Of a stretch of DNA of 41,541 nucleotides, positions 24,346 through 33,796 are shown in pieces. A model generated the notes under the pieces. The model did no database searches. It worked only from the letters and a program-made list of their open reading frames with translations, and was not told the DNA's origin. Source of the stretch: Lachnospiraceae bacterium. GTDB taxonomy: Bacteria; Bacillota; Clostridia; Lachnospirales; Lachnospiraceae. The stretch is from NCBI GenBank assembly GCA_017483735.1, contig JAFUVF010000006.1, forward strand, positions 1-41,541. Reading direction: 5' to 3'. How positions within the stretch are numbered: the first letter of the stretch is position 1; each line of letters opens with the position of its first letter. The position numbers were made by a program, and so were the translations under genes.

Positions 24346-25281
24346 TTATTTCTTCTCCAATACCGTCTTGCAGATCCCCTCTCCGTCGAGACCGTACTTA
24401 TGTATGAGTTCAAGCGCAGGGCCGGATTCTCCGAACACATCCTGAATGCCTATTCTCGTGACCTTTACAGGGCATTCCTCCGAGATAGCCTCCAGCACCG
24501 CACTTCCCAAGCCGCCGATAACGGAATGCTCCTCCACGGTAAATATCCTTCCGGTCTCCTTTGCCGCCTTTACTACAAGCTCCCTGTCGATAGGCTTTAT
24601 GGTGTGGATATTTATAATACGTGCGTCAACGCCCTTCTCCTTAAGCATATCATAAGCCTTCAGGGTCTCTGCCACGCAAAGTCCCGTTGCGATTATTGTA
24701 AGGTCTTTTCCGTCCCTTAACACCTCGCCCTTTCCAATCTCAAACTTGTAATTCTCATCATGGAAATTGGGTATTGCGAGCCTTCCGAAACGCAGATACA
24801 CGGGACCTTGATGCTCATATGCCGCAAATACCGCAGCTCTTGCCTCGATGCCGTCGCTGGGATTGATAACCACCATTCCGGGTATCTCTCTCATAAGCGC
24901 AATATCCTCATTACATTGATGGCTCGCTCCGTCCTCTCCTACGGATATTCCTGCATGGGTAGCGCCTATCTTTACATTCATCTGCGGATAACCTATGGAG
25001 TTACGCACCTGCTCGTAGCTTCTGCCTGCGGCAAACATTGCAAAGGAGCTTGCAAAGGGTACGATTCCGCAGGTGGAAAGTCCTGCCGCAATACCCATCA
25101 TATTATTCTCCGCAATACCGCAGTCTATATGTCTCTCCGGAAATTCCTTTTTGAAGGTCACGGTCTTTGTAGCCGCCGCAAGATCCGCATCCAGCACATA
25201 GAGATTGTCATGCAGCTTCCCCAGTTCCACCAAAGCCTTTCCGTAGGCATCTCTTGTCGCTATCTTTACTACTTCTGACAT
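24346..25281 (-). CDS. Transketolase, C-terminal subunit
   Basis: This 311-residue protein carries the pyrimidine-binding and C-terminal domains of a split transketolase. The segment DCGIAENNMMGIAAGLS holds the catalytic Glu that activates thiamine diphosphate, and the C-terminal domain begins near YLRFGRLAIPNF. With the N-terminal subunit it interconverts pentose and triose/hexose phosphates in the cytoplasm. It starts 13 bases before the end of the upstream subunit gene, which implies coupled translation of a 1:1 complex. It is the last gene of the arabinose operon. Confidence 0.95.
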   Translation of the reverse strand: MSEVVKIATRDAYGKALVELGKLHDNLYVLDADLAAATKTVTFKKEFPERHIDCGIAENNMMGIAAGLSTCGIVPFASSFAMFAAGRSYEQVRNSIGYPQMNVKIGATHAGISVGEDGASHQCNEDIALMREIPGMVVINPSDGIEARAAVFAAYEHQGPVYLRFGRLAIPNFHDENYKFEIGKGEVLRDGKDLTIIATGLCVAETLKAYDMLKEKGVDARIINIHTIKPIDRELVVKAAKETGRIFTVEEHSVIGGLGSAVLEAISEECPVKVTRIGIQDVFGESGPALELIHKYGLDGEGICKTVLEKK

Positions 25282-26105
25282 AATGCTTCACCTGCTTTCC
25301 TCAAATCTTCCATGGCAATATCATACTCCTCCTTGTTGGGAGCCTTACCATGCCATTCCACGCTGTTCTCCATATAGGATACGCCCTTGCCCTTTGTGGT
25401 CTTTGCAAGTATCAAGGAGGGCTTACCCTTTGTGGCTCTCGCCTCGTCAAAGGCACGCTTTAAGTCCTCCATGCTGTTTCCGTCTACAGGAATCACATGG
25501 AAGTTGAATGCCTCAAACTTTTTGTCTATGGGATTTGGTGAGCATACCTCATCAATGGAGCCGTCTATCTGAAGTCCGTTGTTGTCCACAATCACGCAGA
25601 GATTGTCAAGCTTCCTGTGTCCTGCGAACATGGACGCCTCCCATATCTGACCTTCCTCTAACTCTCCGTCGCCGCAGAGCACATATACCCTGTAATCCTT
25701 TTTGTTTAATTTGGCGCCGAGAGCCATACCTACCGCTGCAGAAAGTCCCTGTCCGAGGGAGCCCGATGACATATCCACACCGGGTATATGCTTCATATCC
25801 GGATGTCCCTGCAGATATGAGCCGGTGTGTCTTAGGGTCTTTAAATCCTCCACTGGGAAGAAGCCTCTGTTTGCCAATACGGAATAATATCCGGGAGCGG
25901 TATGCCCCTTTGAGAGCACAAATCTGTCTCTGTTCTCATTCTTCGGGTCCTTGGGATCCACATTCATCTCCTCAAAGTAGAGATATGTGTAGATGTCCGA
26001 TGCGGAAAGAGAGCCGCCGGGATGTCCGCACTTTGCGTTAAAGGTTCCCTCAATGACGCCCTTTCTAACTTCAACAGCCATTTTTTCAAGTTCGTTAAAA
26101 GTCAT
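25269..26105 (-). CDS. Transketolase, N-terminal subunit
   Basis: This 278-residue protein is the thiamine-diphosphate-binding half of the split enzyme. The diphosphate motif starts at CGDGELEEGQIWEA and ends at NN in CVIVDNNGLQ. SASDIYTYLYF and KGHTAPGYYSVL are typical of the family. The ATG at 26105 is chosen because AAGGAAGG lies a few bases upstream; the longer frame would begin at a TTG with no ribosome site. It closes the route from xylulose 5-phosphate into glycolysis. Confidence 0.95.
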   Translation of the reverse strand: MTFNELEKMAVEVRKGVIEGTFNAKCGHPGGSLSASDIYTYLYFEEMNVDPKDPKNENRDRFVLSKGHTAPGYYSVLANRGFFPVEDLKTLRHTGSYLQGHPDMKHIPGVDMSSGSLGQGLSAAVGMALGAKLNKKDYRVYVLCGDGELEEGQIWEASMFAGHRKLDNLCVIVDNNGLQIDGSIDEVCSPNPIDKKFEAFNFHVIPVDGNSMEDLKRAFDEARATKGKPSLILAKTTKGKGVSYMENSVEWHGKAPNKEEYDIAMEDLRKAGEALCQK

Positions 26106-26132
26106 TTTTCCTTCCTTTAGTCCTTTCAAAAT

Positions 26133-26786
26133 TTACTCGCCGAATACTGCCTTGTAATCCTTCTGGAACTTCTCAATACCCTGCGTGGTGAGAGGGTGCT
26201 TCGTCATATTCTCTATTACGGAATAAGGGATAGTTGCGATATCCGCTCCCGCAAGCGCACAATCCGTAACATGGATGGGATTCCTGATGCTTGCTGCTAT
26301 AATCTCAGTCTTGAAATCATAATTCTTAAACACGGTAACAATATCCTTGATAAGGTCGATACCTGGTTGTGAAATATCATCAAGTCTTCCGAGGAACGGA
26401 GATACATAGGTTGCTCCGGCACGGGCGGCAAGAAGTGCCTGATTGACGGTAAACACAAGAGTAACATTGGTCTTTATCCCCTCGGAGGCAAGCACCTTGA
26501 CAGCCTTAAGTCCCTCCACGGTCATGGGAATCTTAACTATCATATTCTTGTGAATCTTTGCGATCTCCCTGCCTTCCTTTATCATGCCCTCGGCATCAAC
26601 GGTGGTCGCCTTGACCTCTCCGCTTATGGGGCCGTCGACTATGGAGGTAATCTCCTTTATAACCTCATTGAAATCTCTTCCTTCCTTTGCGATGAGAGAG
26701 GGGTTTGTGGTAACGCCGCAGATGACTCCCATATCGTTTGCCTTGCGGATATCCTCCACATTGGCGGTATCAATGAACAGCTTCAT
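26133..26786 (-). CDS. Transaldolase (TalC/FSA-like, short form)
   Basis: This 217-residue protein belongs to the short transaldolase/fructose-6-phosphate aldolase family. The Schiff-base lysine is Lys85 in IVKIPMT, and [11 protein letters not shown] and SPFLGRLDD are conserved blocks. The residue before the VKATT segment is Glu (SGEV), as in transaldolases, where true fructose-6-phosphate aldolases have Gln. I therefore favour transaldolase. AGAAGGAG lies before the ATG. Its place between the AraB-type kinase and transketolase fits the non-oxidative pentose phosphate pathway. Confidence 0.92.
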   Translation of the reverse strand: MKLFIDTANVEDIRKANDMGVICGVTTNPSLIAKEGRDFNEVIKEITSIVDGPISGEVKATTVDAEGMIKEGREIAKIHKNMIVKIPMTVEGLKAVKVLASEGIKTNVTLVFTVNQALLAARAGATYVSPFLGRLDDISQPGIDLIKDIVTVFKNYDFKTEIIAASIRNPIHVTDCALAGADIATIPYSVIENMTKHPLTTQGIEKFQKDYKAVFGE

Positions 26787-26840
26787 AATTTTTCTCCTTC
26801 TATAAATTATTTTTAAAAACCTGCAATTATTTTACACCAT

Positions 26841-28433
26841 TTATCTGATTGCTTCAACTGCCGACTTCTCTATGGAAAGACCTGCCCTGTAGCTTTCCAT
26901 GAATTTTTCAAAGCCTGCGACATCCTTACTGTCAGGCTCAATTGTCGAGCCCTTCATCCCGGAGAATATCTTCTTTTCAAGATATTCCTCCAGAGTGCAT
27001 TTATCCCTTCCGTAGAGCATATATGCCGCAAGGAGCGCCATTCCCCAGGGGCCTCCCTCGCTTGCGGTCTCCATTACCGTAACGGGAGCGTTTACCGCCG
27101 CCGCAAGGAAGGACTGACCTACTACAGGAGTCTTGAAGAATCCACCGTGCCCCATCATTCTGTTACACTCCGCATGCTCCTCCTTAAAGAGAATATCAAG
27201 CCCCATCTTTACGGCACCCAAGGAGGTGTAGAGATGTGAGCGCATGAAGTTTGCCAGATTGAAATTTGCATCGGGCTTCCTGACAACAAGGGGTCTGCCC
27301 TCGTTCAATTTCGTGATACCCTCGCCTGAATAATACCCGTAGGAGAGTACGCCTCCGCAGTCTGCATCCCCCTTGAGACTGTTGGTGTATAGCTTTCCGT
27401 AAAGCTCCCCGGCATCCACGTCCTTGCCAATCAACTTTGCAAACTCTCCAAAGAGTGATACCCATGCATTCAAATCCGACGTGCCGTTGTTTGCATGCGC
27501 CATAGCCACGGGATACCCTGTGGGAGTGGTTACCATATCTATCTCACGGTATACCTTTGAAAGCTTCTTGTCCATGACAAGCATTGCAAAGGTACTGGTG
27601 CCGGCGGATACATTTCCGGTCTTTACTGCAACGGAATTGGTGGCAGTCATTCCCGTGCCTGCATCGCCCTCGGGAGGGCATAAAGGAATACCCGCTTCGA
27701 GACTTCCTGATTCATCGAGAAGCTTCGCTCCCTCTGCGGTAAGCGTGCCTGCGTTCTTCCCTGCGACCAAAACCCTGGGAAGCACATCCCGAAGCTTCCA
27801 AGGAAGCTTTTTGTCCTTTATGAGCGCATCAAATTTCTGCACCATCTCCTCATCATAATCGTTCTTCTCTGAATCAATGGGAAAGATTCCTGCGGCATCT
27901 CCTATACCCGTAACCTTATTACCCGTTAAGAGAAAATGAATATAGGAATCTAAAGTAGTGACGAAGTCTATATTCTTAACGTGCGCTTCGTTGTCGAGTA
28001 TCCTCTGGTAGAGATGCGCTATTGTCCAACGTAACGGAATATTGAAATCAAAGAGCTCCGTCAGCTTGTCCGCAGCAGCTTGCGTGTTTGAGTTTCTCCA
28101 TGTCTGGAAGGGAGAAAGAAGCTTTCCCGTCTTATCAAAGGCAAGATATCCGTGCATCATTGCACTTATTCCCAAAGCCCCGACCTTTTTTAGCGTGACC
28201 TGATATTCCTTTGATACCTTTTCTCTTAAGTCCGAATAAGCGCTTCTAAGTCCTTCTCTTATCTCCTCCTCGCTGTAGGTCCAGATTCCGTTTACCAGAG
28301 AATTTTCCCAATCGTGAAAGCCTACGGAAAGTACATTTCCGTCCAAATCTATTAGTACAGCCTTTATCCTTGTGGAGCCGAATTCGATTCCCAGAGCAGT
28401 CTGTGCGCTCTCGATTATTTCCTTATTTCCCAT
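26841..28433 (-). CDS. FGGY-family ribulokinase (AraB role)
   Basis: This 530-residue sugar kinase has GIEFGSTRIKAVLID as the N-terminal phosphate loop, GALGISAMMHGYLAF in domain 1 and GTSTFAMLVM in the adenosine-binding domain. The ATG at 28433 has AAAGGAG seven bases before it; the longer frame from 28478 would overlap araD. The sequence belongs to a branch of FGGY kinases often labelled only as carbohydrate kinase or xylulokinase. Its place between araD and transaldolase, with no other kinase in the operon, points to ATP-dependent phosphorylation of L-ribulose. Confidence 0.85.
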   Translation of the reverse strand: MGNKEIIESAQTALGIEFGSTRIKAVLIDLDGNVLSVGFHDWENSLVNGIWTYSEEEIREGLRSAYSDLREKVSKEYQVTLKKVGALGISAMMHGYLAFDKTGKLLSPFQTWRNSNTQAAADKLTELFDFNIPLRWTIAHLYQRILDNEAHVKNIDFVTTLDSYIHFLLTGNKVTGIGDAAGIFPIDSEKNDYDEEMVQKFDALIKDKKLPWKLRDVLPRVLVAGKNAGTLTAEGAKLLDESGSLEAGIPLCPPEGDAGTGMTATNSVAVKTGNVSAGTSTFAMLVMDKKLSKVYREIDMVTTPTGYPVAMAHANNGTSDLNAWVSLFGEFAKLIGKDVDAGELYGKLYTNSLKGDADCGGVLSYGYYSGEGITKLNEGRPLVVRKPDANFNLANFMRSHLYTSLGAVKMGLDILFKEEHAECNRMMGHGGFFKTPVVGQSFLAAAVNAPVTVMETASEGGPWGMALLAAYMLYGRDKCTLEEYLEKKIFSGMKGSTIEPDSKDVAGFEKFMESYRAGLSIEKSAVEAIR

Positions 28434-28446
28434 GCTTTTCTCCTTT

Positions 28447-29145
28447 TCAATTGCTGCTCTTTTGTCCGTAATATGCATTTGGTCCGTGCTTTCTCATAAA
28501 GTGCTTATCCTGCATGCACTGCGGTGTCTGACCGGCATCAGGGTTTATTGTGAGGGTCAGTATATTCATCCTTGCAACCTCCTCCAAAACCACCGCATTG
28601 TGTACCGCATTGAATGCGTCGGTTCCCCATGTGAAGGGACCGTGATTTTTGCATACTACCCCGGGTACATGCATGGGGTCTCTGTCCTTGAAGCATTCTA
28701 TTATAGTCTTTCCGGTGTTCTTCTCATATGCCTCCTCTATCTCCTCGGGCGTAAGATTCCTTGCGCAGGGGATGGGACCGTAGAAATAATCCGCATGTGT
28801 CGTGCCAAAGCAGGGGATATCACAGCCTGCCTGCGCCCATGCCACAGCATGGGTGGAATGTGTGTGCACCACTCCGCCTATCTTGTCGAATGCCTTATAG
28901 AGTTCAAGGTGGGTCGGTGTGTCGGTGGAGGGATTGTAGTCGCCCTCTACCTTATTTCCGTCCATATCGATGACCACCATATCAGAGGGCTTTAGCTTAT
29001 CGTAATCGACACCGCTCGGCTTTATTACGAAGAGCCCCTTCTCTCTGTCAATCCCGCTCACATTTCCCCATGTGAAGGTAATGAGCTTGTATTTCGGAAG
29101 CAGCATATTTGCTTCATAGACCTTTTGTTTTAATTCCTCTAACAT
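28447..29145 (-). CDS. araD: L-ribulose-5-phosphate 4-epimerase
   Basis: This 232-residue class II aldolase-fold enzyme turns L-ribulose 5-phosphate into D-xylulose 5-phosphate. [12 protein letters not shown] and IKPSGVDYD bind phosphate, [14 protein letters not shown] supplies two zinc histidines, and the third zinc His is in KNHGPFTWG. The length matches AraD (about 231). It lies 15 bases downstream of araA and 13 bases upstream of the kinase gene. Confidence 0.95.
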   Translation of the reverse strand: MLEELKQKVYEANMLLPKYKLITFTWGNVSGIDREKGLFVIKPSGVDYDKLKPSDMVVIDMDGNKVEGDYNPSTDTPTHLELYKAFDKIGGVVHTHSTHAVAWAQAGCDIPCFGTTHADYFYGPIPCARNLTPEEIEEAYEKNTGKTIIECFKDRDPMHVPGVVCKNHGPFTWGTDAFNAVHNAVVLEEVARMNILTLTINPDAGQTPQCMQDKHFMRKHGPNAYYGQKSSN

Positions 29146-29160
29146 ATTATGTCCTCACTC

Positions 29161-30600
29161 TTATTTCATAAAAAACTTCTGCAAGTCCGCCTCTGTCGTA
29201 TCGTCGCCTATGGTAATGAGCTCCGTGCCTGTAAGCCTTGCAAACATTGCGATATCATCCCTTGTAAGGGCTGTGGATACTACCGAGTGGTGTGCGCCTC
29301 CGGCATAGCACCATGCCGCAGTGCCAATCTCAAAATTGGGCTTGTGCCTGTACATGATTCTTGCTACAGGAAGCTTCGGCATAGGTGCAGGCTGCTTAAC
29401 AAGCTCGATATCGGCGCAGATTATCCTGAAGCGGTCTCCCATATCCACCAGAGTTACCTGTATTCCGTCGCCGGTAACGCCGTCGAATACAAGTCTTGCA
29501 GGGTCTTCCCTGTCGCCTATGCTCAACGGATGAACCTCTATCGCCGGCTTATTCGCCGCAAAAGCCGGCGGAACCTCAAGCATATGGCTTGCAAGCTCTA
29601 ACTCCTGTCCCTCCGTGAGGTCATAGGTGTAGTCCTCGATAAATCCTGTAGCGCCCTCTCTGCCCTCTGACATCTTCATTAAGAGTGCGGAGAATGCGCT
29701 TATCTTGTAATCGCCCTCAGGTCCGAAGCCAATCCCCTTGGTCATAAGATTCTGCACTGCGATACCCGGAAGCTGCTTCATTCCGTGAAGATCCTGGAAG
29801 GTGTCCGTAAAGGCGCCGATTCCTTTCTTTTCAATGAACTTGTCGAGCGCAGCCTCATATTTAGCCTGCTCTCTTACCGCCTCGATATTGTCGGTATTCA
29901 TAGTGTACTTGCTATTGTACTCGTCCATCTTTTTGTCGATTTCCGCATCGGTAACTCCGTTAATGAGCTTTACCAAATCTCCCAATGCGTAGTAATTGGT
30001 CTCCCAGCCATAGCGAATCTGTGTCTCTACTCTGTCGCCGTCGGTCACGGCTACATCCCTCATATTGTTTCCGAAGGTAGCCACGCGGAGCTTTTTTGAA
30101 AAAGCAATAGCCTTTGCCACATCCGCAAAACGACTTATCTTCTTTATCACATTGTCGTGCTTGTAGAAGCCCGCGACAACCTCATGGGGAATATTCATTC
30201 TTGCTAGAATAAATCCGTACTCCCTGTCCCCGTGAGCCGCCTGATTAAGATTCATAAAATCCATATCTATAGTGTCGTAAGGAAGCTTTTCATTGAACTG
30301 CGTATGAAGATGCAAAAGGGGCTTTCTCAATTCCTGCAGACCCTTTATCCACATCTTTGCTGGCGAAAAGGTATGCATCCATGTGATGACGCCGACGCAG
30401 TCATCATCAACGCTTGCATTGCGGCAGTTATCTATGCAGATCTGTGATGTCTCTACAGTGGGAAGAAGCTCTACATCCACCTTCCCTTTAAGCTTCTCCG
30501 AAAGGAATGCCGTCATCTCCTCCGCATCCTTTCTTACCTGCTTAAGACAGTCCTCCCCGTATAAGTCCTGACTCCCCACAATAAAATATAATTTGCTCAA
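29161..30600 (-). CDS. araA: L-arabinose isomerase
   Basis: This 479-residue enzyme converts L-arabinose to L-ribulose. The N-terminus FIVGSQDLYGED is typical. The manganese ligands appear in order: Glu in FGPEGDYK, Glu in FIEDYTY, His in EVHPLSIG and His in GGAHHSV. Translation starts at a TTG (30598-30600) with AAAGGAGG seven bases upstream. A strong promoter (30634-30662) lies directly before it, so araA-D-B-tal-tkt can be expressed apart from the transporter genes. Confidence 0.97.
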   Translation of the reverse strand: MSKLYFIVGSQDLYGEDCLKQVRKDAEEMTAFLSEKLKGKVDVELLPTVETSQICIDNCRNASVDDDCVGVITWMHTFSPAKMWIKGLQELRKPLLHLHTQFNEKLPYDTIDMDFMNLNQAAHGDREYGFILARMNIPHEVVAGFYKHDNVIKKISRFADVAKAIAFSKKLRVATFGNNMRDVAVTDGDRVETQIRYGWETNYYALGDLVKLINGVTDAEIDKKMDEYNSKYTMNTDNIEAVREQAKYEAALDKFIEKKGIGAFTDTFQDLHGMKQLPGIAVQNLMTKGIGFGPEGDYKISAFSALLMKMSEGREGATGFIEDYTYDLTEGQELELASHMLEVPPAFAANKPAIEVHPLSIGDREDPARLVFDGVTGDGIQVTLVDMGDRFRIICADIELVKQPAPMPKLPVARIMYRHKPNFEIGTAAWCYAGGAHHSVVSTALTRDDIAMFARLTGTELITIGDDTTEADLQKFFMK

Positions 30601-30633
30601 AGCGCTACCTCCTTTATATTAAAATCTTTCTTT

Positions 30634-30662
30634 AGTATACAAAAAATTCCCTAATTTTTCAA
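30634..30662 (-). promoter_or_regulatory. Internal promoter upstream of araA
   Basis: Read leftward, the -35 is TTGAAA (30657-30662), the spacer is 17 bases and the -10 is TATACT (30634-30639). The -35 overlaps the stop codon of the second sugar-binding protein gene. Confidence 0.75.
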
Positions 30663-31714
30663 CGCAATACGGTAACCTTATACTCCCTGCCGCCTGCGTT
30701 TATCGATAACACATCTTCCTCGGAGCTGTACAGCTCCTCATCCACATAGGAAAGCTTCTGTGGCGTCTCCCCCTTTTCTAACTGCTTGATCACAGTCTCT
30801 ATTTTTGGCGCAAGATCGGGATTGCACTCTGCGATGCAGGAAATTTTTTTATTCCTCACAAGGGACAGTGCATCCTCATTTACACCATCAAAGGATATTA
30901 TCATTATATCGCCGTTTTCTATATCCGTTCCCGTGTGTCTCCCTGCCGCTTCTATAGCCTCTATGGCGCCCATTGCCTCGTTGTCATTCTCGCAATAGAC
31001 CACATTTATATCCTCATACTCCGACAAGAGCTGTTCCATTGCCTCCCTGCCCTTTGCCTGTATGAAATCTCCGGGCACCTCCGCAATCAAATCCCAGCCG
31101 TATTTTTTTGCCGCATCAGAAAGCCCCTTTGTACGCCCTATCTGTGCAGTGGAACCGAGAGTTCCCTGAATATTTGCGATATGAAGATTACTCTCATCAA
31201 TCTCTTTCTTTTCGACATATGCTTTAAGCCACTCGCATGCCTTTGCCCCTTCCAGTTCAAAGTCGGAGCCTACATGGCATACATAGAGCTCCGAATCCTC
31301 GACATCCACCATTCTGTCCATAAGGATCACGGGAATCCCCGCTTTTCTCGCTTCCTCCAATACATTTTCCCATCCTGTTTCCGTGACCGGAGCAAGCACT
31401 ATATAGTCCACCTCCTGCTGGATAAAAGTGCGTATGGCAGTCATTTGGTTACTCTGCTTCTGCTGCCCGTCCTCAAAGATGAGCCTGTAGCCCTTCTCCC
31501 CGGTAAAGGTGCTCCTCATTGATTCGCTGTTTGCGCTCCTCCAGTCAGATTCCGCTCCAAGCTGGGAAAAGCCTATGACAATCCTGCCGTCGTCCTCTTC
31601 CCCGGACACGGAATTATCCAAGACGACAGGTGTGCTTCCGCAGCCTGTCGTCAGGATAACGCAAAGAATAAGCTCTGTGAGTATAACTGAAATTATGCCC
31701 TTATACTTAATCAT
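30659..31714 (-). CDS. Second sugar-binding lipoprotein, YtfQ-like
   Basis: This 351-residue extracellular lipoprotein has a hydrophobic signal, a lipobox TTGC (Cys25) and a type I periplasmic-binding domain. Segments VIGFSQLGAESDWRSAN, DGQQKQSNQMTAIRTFI and APVTETGW are close to the galactofuranose-binding protein YtfQ of E. coli (compared from memory). The ATG at 31714 overlaps the permease stop (TAATG), while the longer frame from 31798 would run into the permease gene. The ribosome site is weak, so it probably depends on coupling. It differs clearly from the first binding protein of the locus and probably gives the same permease another ligand or affinity. Confidence 0.88.
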   Translation of the reverse strand: MIKYKGIISVILTELILCVILTTGCGSTPVVLDNSVSGEEDDGRIVIGFSQLGAESDWRSANSESMRSTFTGEKGYRLIFEDGQQKQSNQMTAIRTFIQQEVDYIVLAPVTETGWENVLEEARKAGIPVILMDRMVDVEDSELYVCHVGSDFELEGAKACEWLKAYVEKKEIDESNLHIANIQGTLGSTAQIGRTKGLSDAAKKYGWDLIAEVPGDFIQAKGREAMEQLLSEYEDINVVYCENDNEAMGAIEAIEAAGRHTGTDIENGDIMIISFDGVNEDALSLVRNKKISCIAECNPDLAPKIETVIKQLEKGETPQKLSYVDEELYSSEEDVLSINAGGREYKVTVLR

Positions 31715-32724
31715 TATTTGTTCTTTCTTGCCATTACCACACTCTGTATCACAAGGAATATGCAGAGCATAGCCGCTATCGTGATTCCCGTCCACCATGC
31801 CTGGTCAAAGCCTGCGGACGAAACAATATTCTGTATGGTACTTAAGGAAAGCACTCCAAAGAAGGTGCCTATAATATTTCCCACACCACCGGTAAGCATT
31901 GTGCCTCCGATTATTGACGACGCTATGGCGTTCATCTCCATACCGCTTGCATGGGATGCGGAGCCGGAGCCCACATGCAGGAAATATACATATCCTCCGA
32001 TACCAGCAAGTGTGCTGCAAATCATATGTGAAATAAATTTTGTGCGCTTCACGTTTATGCCAAGCATCAATGCGCTCTGCTTGTTTCCTCCTACTGCGTA
32101 GAAATTCCTGCCAAGCTTTGTCCACCTTAACACAAAGAAGAAGATAAGCACCACAAGCAGCGCAACTATGACACCTATTTCCACATAGGCATTCACATAT
32201 ACGCCTTTTTTGTTCACGGAGCCCATGCCGGGCACAACTATACGTGTTTCCTTGAGCGCAATAAACTTCTCGTTTGCCACATTGAAGGGTGCGCTGTTTA
32301 CAATGGTGGTCATGCCTCTTGCAAAGAACATTCCCGCAAGGGATACTATGAAGGGCTGTATATCCAGATACGCCACAAGATATCCCTGCACAAGCCCGAA
32401 CAGTATTCCTATTCCCAGAGCAATCAATATTGATGTGAATACATTGCCGTCGTGATAGTCAAGGTATACCGCACAGCTCATGCTTACCAGTGCGACAACA
32501 CCTCCCACGGAAATGTCTATTCCACCAGTTATCATTACTATGCTCATACCCACGGAGGTAATTATGAGAGCTGCATTAGCATTAAGTATGTTGAAGAAGG
32601 TCTGGGGCTTAAGAAAGCCCTTTCCCTGAAATACTATCGCCCCGATGTACATAAGGAAAAATACTATTATCGTTATCGTCAAGAGCAGATTGGTGTCGGT
32701 CATATTTTTGAGCTTGTTTTTCAT
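31714..32724 (-). CDS. Sugar ABC transporter permease (YjfF/RbsC-like)
   Basis: This 336-residue membrane protein of the BPD_transp_2 family has about ten helices. It shows GGIDISVGGVVALVSMSCA near residue 70 and NAIASSIIGGTMLTGGVGN in the coupling-loop region; both are hallmarks of ribose-type sugar permeases. GGAGG lies nine bases before the ATG. It forms a heterodimer with the upstream permease. Confidence 0.93.
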   Translation of the reverse strand: MKNKLKNMTDTNLLLTITIIVFFLMYIGAIVFQGKGFLKPQTFFNILNANAALIITSVGMSIVMITGGIDISVGGVVALVSMSCAVYLDYHDGNVFTSILIALGIGILFGLVQGYLVAYLDIQPFIVSLAGMFFARGMTTIVNSAPFNVANEKFIALKETRIVVPGMGSVNKKGVYVNAYVEIGVIVALLVVLIFFFVLRWTKLGRNFYAVGGNKQSALMLGINVKRTKFISHMICSTLAGIGGYVYFLHVGSGSASHASGMEMNAIASSIIGGTMLTGGVGNIIGTFFGVLSLSTIQNIVSSAGFDQAWWTGITIAAMLCIFLVIQSVVMARKNK

Positions 32725-32725
32725 T

Positions 32726-33796
32726 TTATGCGACCTCCTTTCCGCCTGCTTTTATCTTTTTCTTAAGTCCGGAGAGATACTCTCTTACAACAGGTGCGCT
32801 GAGTACTACCAAAAGGATTACCACTACCGCCTTGTACGCCGGAAGAGCATCCGACTGCACCTTGAATTTGTAGAGAGTGGTGGTAAGGAACTGTATTACA
32901 TAAGCTCCTATGATTGACGCCGGCATATTGAACTTACCGCCGGAAAGCGCATTACCGCCCAGCGCTACCGCAAGAATCGCATCCATCTCTATATCCTTTG
33001 CGATTACGGAGTAGTTTATTGTCTGGATGCGGCTGACCTTTATGAGCGCCGCAACAGCAACACATAATCCCAGAATCACAAAGGACAGAAGCTTGATAGC
33101 CTGCGGATTCAAGCCGTTTAGCTTGGAGGAGCTTTCGTTTATTCCGACGGACTGCGTGTACAGACCTAAGTTTGTAAATTTAAGCACAAGCGCAATGATT
33201 ATCATACATATTATTGCGATAAACACAGGCGTCGGAATGGGGATTCCGGGGATAAAGCCTCCGAAATACGCAAAGCTTGGGGACGCCGTGGGACTTATTA
33301 CCGGCAGGGTATTGTTGTTTATCCATGCCGCTATGGAACGTCCCGCCGTGTACATTATAAGCGTCGCCACCATGGGCTGTATCTTAAAGTACGCAACCAA
33401 TGTCCCGTTGAAGGCTCCAAAGAGCATACATACGATGCAGCTTACCAAAAAAGCCACAATTATCGGTGCATGGAGCTGCGCAGGCTTCGGGTCGTTACCG
33501 CACAGGACACGAAGCATTGCGCTTCCGCCTATTGCAATTACCGCTCCCACGGATATATCCTGTCCGCCGGATGCCGCAGTAACAAGCGTCATACCGATAG
33601 CAAGTATCGCAAGCTCCGAACCCGAGTCAAGTATCGTGATAAGATATCCCGACAATACATAATTTCCCATATTGTTCTGACCCAGAGTTATCTTGAAGAA
33701 GCCGGGATCCATTATGAGATTGAACATCGCCAATATAAGCAATGCCGCAAGGGGTATGAACAACTGATTTTTTGTTATCTTTTTAAGTGTATTCAT
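32726..33796 (-). CDS. Sugar ABC transporter permease (YtfT/RbsC-like)
   Basis: This 356-residue membrane protein is of the same family, with SGGQDISVGAVIAIGGSA and MDAILAVALGGNALSGGKFN. The start overlaps the ATPase stop (ATGA at 33793-33796). It ends 1 base before the next permease gene, so ATPase and both permeases are made as a coupled block. Confidence 0.93.
   Translation of the reverse strand: MNTLKKITKNQLFIPLAALLILAMFNLIMDPGFFKITLGQNNMGNYVLSGYLITILDSGSELAILAIGMTLVTAASGGQDISVGAVIAIGGSAMLRVLCGNDPKPAQLHAPIIVAFLVSCIVCMLFGAFNGTLVAYFKIQPMVATLIMYTAGRSIAAWINNNTLPVISPTASPSFAYFGGFIPGIPIPTPVFIAIICMIIIALVLKFTNLGLYTQSVGINESSSKLNGLNPQAIKLLSFVILGLCVAVAALIKVSRIQTINYSVIAKDIEMDAILAVALGGNALSGGKFNMPASIIGAYVIQFLTTTLYKFKVQSDALPAYKAVVVILLVVLSAPVVREYLSGLKKKIKAGGKEVA

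Noticed and set aside
26133..26786. Fructose-6-phosphate aldolase rather than transaldolase
   Set aside because: The diagnostic position has Glu (SGEV), not Gln, and transketolase genes follow.
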